NCBI GenBank assembly: GCA_964030475.1
Contig: CAXIPT010000007.1
Location: 541,358-605,357, forward strand
DNA length: 64,000 nucleotides
Origin: Tethya wilhelma
Lineage: Eukaryota; Porifera; Demospongiae; Tethyida; Tethyidae
Direction: 5' to 3'
The translations under genes were made by a program, and so were the position numbers. Of this stretch, positions 61,633-64,000 are shown one piece after another. Numbering within the stretch: the stretch's first letter is position 1; each line of letters begins with the position of its first letter. The notes under the pieces were generated by a model that saw nothing but the letters and a program-made list of their open reading frames with translations, ran no database searches and was not told the DNA's origin.

Positions 61633-62036
61633 CACAAATTTAATTCTCCATCACCACGAACGTGTAACTTTACTACTACGCATGTGTCTAACATCAACAT
61701 TTGCGCATGCGCCAACATTTATCGTCGCGATCGAGTATGGCAAGCGGTTTGTAACAAAAATCCCTTAACATCAATGTGACGTTGTAAGGCCATACAACGT
61801 CACGTTCTAAGATTTAGGACGTCACGTTCAAGTTGCAACGTACTTATAAGACATCAAGTGAGTTTAGAACGTCACGTTCAAACCTTAGAGTATGACGTGC
61901 ATTAATTTGGGAGAGCCTGGCTGAGAGAATGTCTTTTAATGAATGGTCCAGGTACTTCCAAGGTGTTGGAGAGTTTATTCTGGGTGCATCCCGGCAGTAT
62001 GGAGTTGCTAACCAGAGTTATACAGAATACTGATGT
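61633..62036. other. Helentron 3' scrap and ACGTCACGTTC repeats
   Basis: 61633-61735 matches the 3' region of the minus Helentron (47042-47155, inverted). ACGTCACGTTC then occurs at 61797, 61819 and 61869. A 34-codon frame at 61930-62034 is not supported. Confidence 0.6.
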
Positions 62037-63039
62037 CAGTCTACACTAAGACCCCAAGTTTATCGAACAAATGGAAGCGTGTCATACAAGTGGAATGCGT
62101 AGTACAGATTTGTCATAATCTGCAGTTGTGACACGTTGTGGTTAATGAATATGATTACTCCATGAGGCTATGTGGTCATTAATATTCATACCTTGTACTA
62201 TTGCGCAGCGCCCTCTAGTACTTACGTAAACTGACAGTTTTTGATGAGCAAAGTCGCTTCTTTTCCAGTTTTCCATGCTTGGTATCTTCAACATGCAAGG
62301 ATTATTTCATTCCAGATTCAAGGTACGTATAGTGCTAGTACTATAGAATGGAGATCTAAATTCTGTAGAGACAGGGATATCTATTACTGATTTGATCAAA
62401 ATTCAAAGTGAATGAATATCATTAATTTTTGGGGAAGTTCTGAAACATGCCCAGCAAAGATGGCAGCTATTGAATGCCAGCCAAGCGCTAGCAGTCTATT
62501 TCTTTACAGTCTATTAGAGCAAGTGTAGAGCTACATGAAAGTGCTGACTAGAAGTCTGTGGACCCTTCTTAGGCTGTGTGAGTGCTTGGTTAATAGAGCA
62601 ATTATTTTTGATTTTGTACAAGCTGTATTTTACTCATACTTTAGTTGCAACTCTTCTGCACTTAGCTGACCATAGTCCAAGATGTACATAGTCTAAAAAT
62701 GTATAGCTTGAGCTTCATATGTGTCTATTACTGATTTGATCAAAATTCAAAGTTCTCTTCTCCATGCCAAGGTAGCTAGCTACATAAGTGTACTTTACAT
62801 TTTGATATGACTTACCTTGCTAAAACTTGGGATCAATCGAAAGCGCTTGGCCTTCTCTACTCAAAAATCATACTGGTTTTAACTGGACTAGTCCTGAACA
62901 CGAGTTATAGCTGGTAGAAATAACAGCTAATTTACAACTAGCCACGTGTAGTATGAATCTCATTATCTCCCATATGCTCCATACAACCCCCAAATGTTCG
63001 ATAAATAGTATGTACTTCCGGGGGTCTTAGTGTAGACTG
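62037..63039 (-). mobile_element. TIR element (CAGTCTACACTAAGACCCC), full copy, no nested insert
   Basis: Ends CAGTCTACACTAAGACCCC and GGGGTCTTAGTGTAGACTG, with TGT on each side as a possible 3-bp duplication. Opposite orientation to copy 1. Keeps the empty Helentron target (inverse) near 62140. Confidence 0.9.
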
Positions 63040-63094
63040 TGTAGAGGAAAGGCTAGATATGTACATTTCTACTTGCACATCACTGTACCAACAG

Positions 63095-63803
63095 ATGGAA
63101 CTTCATCACTTGGACGACTCTGACATACTAGGTGAAGAGCAAGCTATAATTTTGAGGTACAGAACAGAGCTACAGAGTTTAGTTGATTGTCTGGTGGAAA
63201 TACAGCTTCAATGGAAACGCTACCAAGATATGCTTGATGCACATGTTACTGATTTCTCATTTCAAGTTGACACAACCTTAACCCTCCAACGTGGGAGACC
63301 ACGATTCAATGTGTCAAAGGAGCAACTTGATTACCTCTCTTCTCTTGGATTTAGCTGGACTGAAATAGCTTCCCTTCTTGGAGTCTCTAGAATGACCATT
63401 TACAGGTATGCAAATCAAACTTGTGTACTATATAACTGGCTCAGTATTAACACCAAGTATAGGACAATAACTCCCAAGAGAAACTTAGACCAGTATATGT
63501 GATGAAGTATAACATGCACATACCATAATGAATCTCCAGTCACTGACTCGATCATTTAACTATATAATTCTGGTTTACAGAAGGCGTGCTGATTTTGGGA
63601 TGCTTATAATGATCTAGCTGATACTGTAAATGATGCTGATGCTTTAGAATTGATAAGAGAGATACATTCTGAGTCCCCCAATCTTGGTGTATCCATGATC
63701 AGCGGAAGGCTTAGAGCAAGAGGAATCAAAGTGGCAAGAGACAGACTTAGGAGACTAGTAAGAGAGAGTGATCCTTTAAGTTCTGCTTACCGTTTGCTAG
63801 GAG
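63095..63803 (+). pseudogene. HTH/integrase-type protein, N-terminal exons, frameshifted
   Basis: Exon 63095-63405 starts at an ATG right after an AG and encodes MELHHLDDSDILGEEQ, then RGRPRFNVSKEQLDYLSSLG and FSWTEIASLLGVSRMTIYR, a Helix-turn-helix. Exon 63581-63803 opens in phase but needs a frameshift near 63600 to read YNDLADTVNDADALELIREI, HSESPNLGVSMISGRLRARG and VARDRLRRLVRES. This order (HTH, then a segment with GV.MI.GRL...G..V.R.R....) is typical of a widespread animal family that continues into an rve integrase core. The core would lie beyond GTAAAT at 63804 and is not seen. Whether the frameshift is real or a sequencing error is open. Confidence 0.6.
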
Positions 63804-63824
63804 GTAAATAGCCTAGGGCTAATG

Positions 63825-64000
63825 AACGCAGGTCCCCCGGGACCGACGGCTTTATATCCCCTCCGAAGGATGTGGTGAAATTCACCTCCTCATTTTTTTG
63901 GGTAGAGCTGAGTTAACTCCTAGGCAGAGCTCGAAAGAGAAAATGGGAAACAAATACCTGTGGCACTGGAGGGACTCGAACCACCTACCCATGGGTTGGG
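63825..64000 (-). repeat. SINE-like sequence with tRNA-like B box (minus)
   Basis: On the minus strand the right edge reads GGTTCGAGTCCC (63971-63982), a good RNA polymerase III B box, in a tRNA-like context GTGGTTCGAGTCCCTCCAG, followed by a non-tRNA body (CGTCGGTCCCGGGGGACC side). The T-arm stem is imperfect, which argues for a tRNA-derived SINE rather than a tRNA gene. Cut by the window edge. Confidence 0.45.

Noticed and set aside
63950..64000. True tRNA gene on the minus strand
   Set aside because: The T-stem does not pair fully and the sequence is followed by a SINE-like body; the rest is beyond the edge.

Overview
The window is animal nuclear DNA, most likely from a sponge. The genes are multi-exon with GT-AG introns of roughly 60-1000 bp. 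They include metazoan-type ERK MAP kinase, CDC45, a secreted Kazal/thyroglobulin protein with a RECK-like end, a myotubularin 3/4-like gene and a PAK-type kinase. Spliced transposon genes and right-handed beta-helix secreted proteins fill much of the rest. The sponge assignment is an inference from gene style, not from a marker. Eight single N bases (9453, 16551, 23074, 27508, 30283, 40368, 49872, 59415) look like contig joins.

Region 1 (1-16.5 kb) is gene-dense and all on the plus strand. It holds an ERK1/2-type MAP kinase (11 exons), the replication helicase factor CDC45 (20 exons, with two E2F-like sites upstream), and a predicted GPI-anchored protein with two thyroglobulin type-1 domains, an antistasin-like region, VWC-like regions, Kazal domains and a RECK-like C-terminus. 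It ends with the first three exons of an MTMR3/4-like phosphatase, cut at the N at 16551.

Region 2 (16.5-38.3 kb) is mostly mobile DNA. It holds a 1.66-kb terminal-inverted-repeat element with a Helentron-like element nested in it, a seven-unit 165-178-bp tandem array and a decayed Ty3/gypsy element. A 1006-codon open frame has transposase-like features and a Tudor-like tail. Further on are a small secreted-protein gene, a beta-helix protein gene (minus strand), a 212-bp tandem array, and a Mutator-like (MULE) element with a spliced transposase gene that is interrupted by a TTAA-flanked palindromic MITE.

Region 3 (38.3-64 kb) is a repeat mosaic. It contains MITEs with clear target duplications (6-bp, 9-bp and TA types), Helentron replicase fragments, LINE 3' ends, foldback elements and duplicated beta-helix 5' ends. 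Two PAK exons (CRIB domain, minus strand) and, at the right edge, a frameshifted HTH/integrase-type gene and a SINE-like sequence complete it.

Two long indel-free duplications (38786-40367 = 49873-51454 direct; 48471-49871 = 57875-59275 inverted) end exactly at N bases. This suggests that contig order and orientation here are wrong. The most informative signals are the Helentron insertions whose empty target sites survive elsewhere in the window, the unclassified 1006-codon gene, and the RECK-like modular protein.
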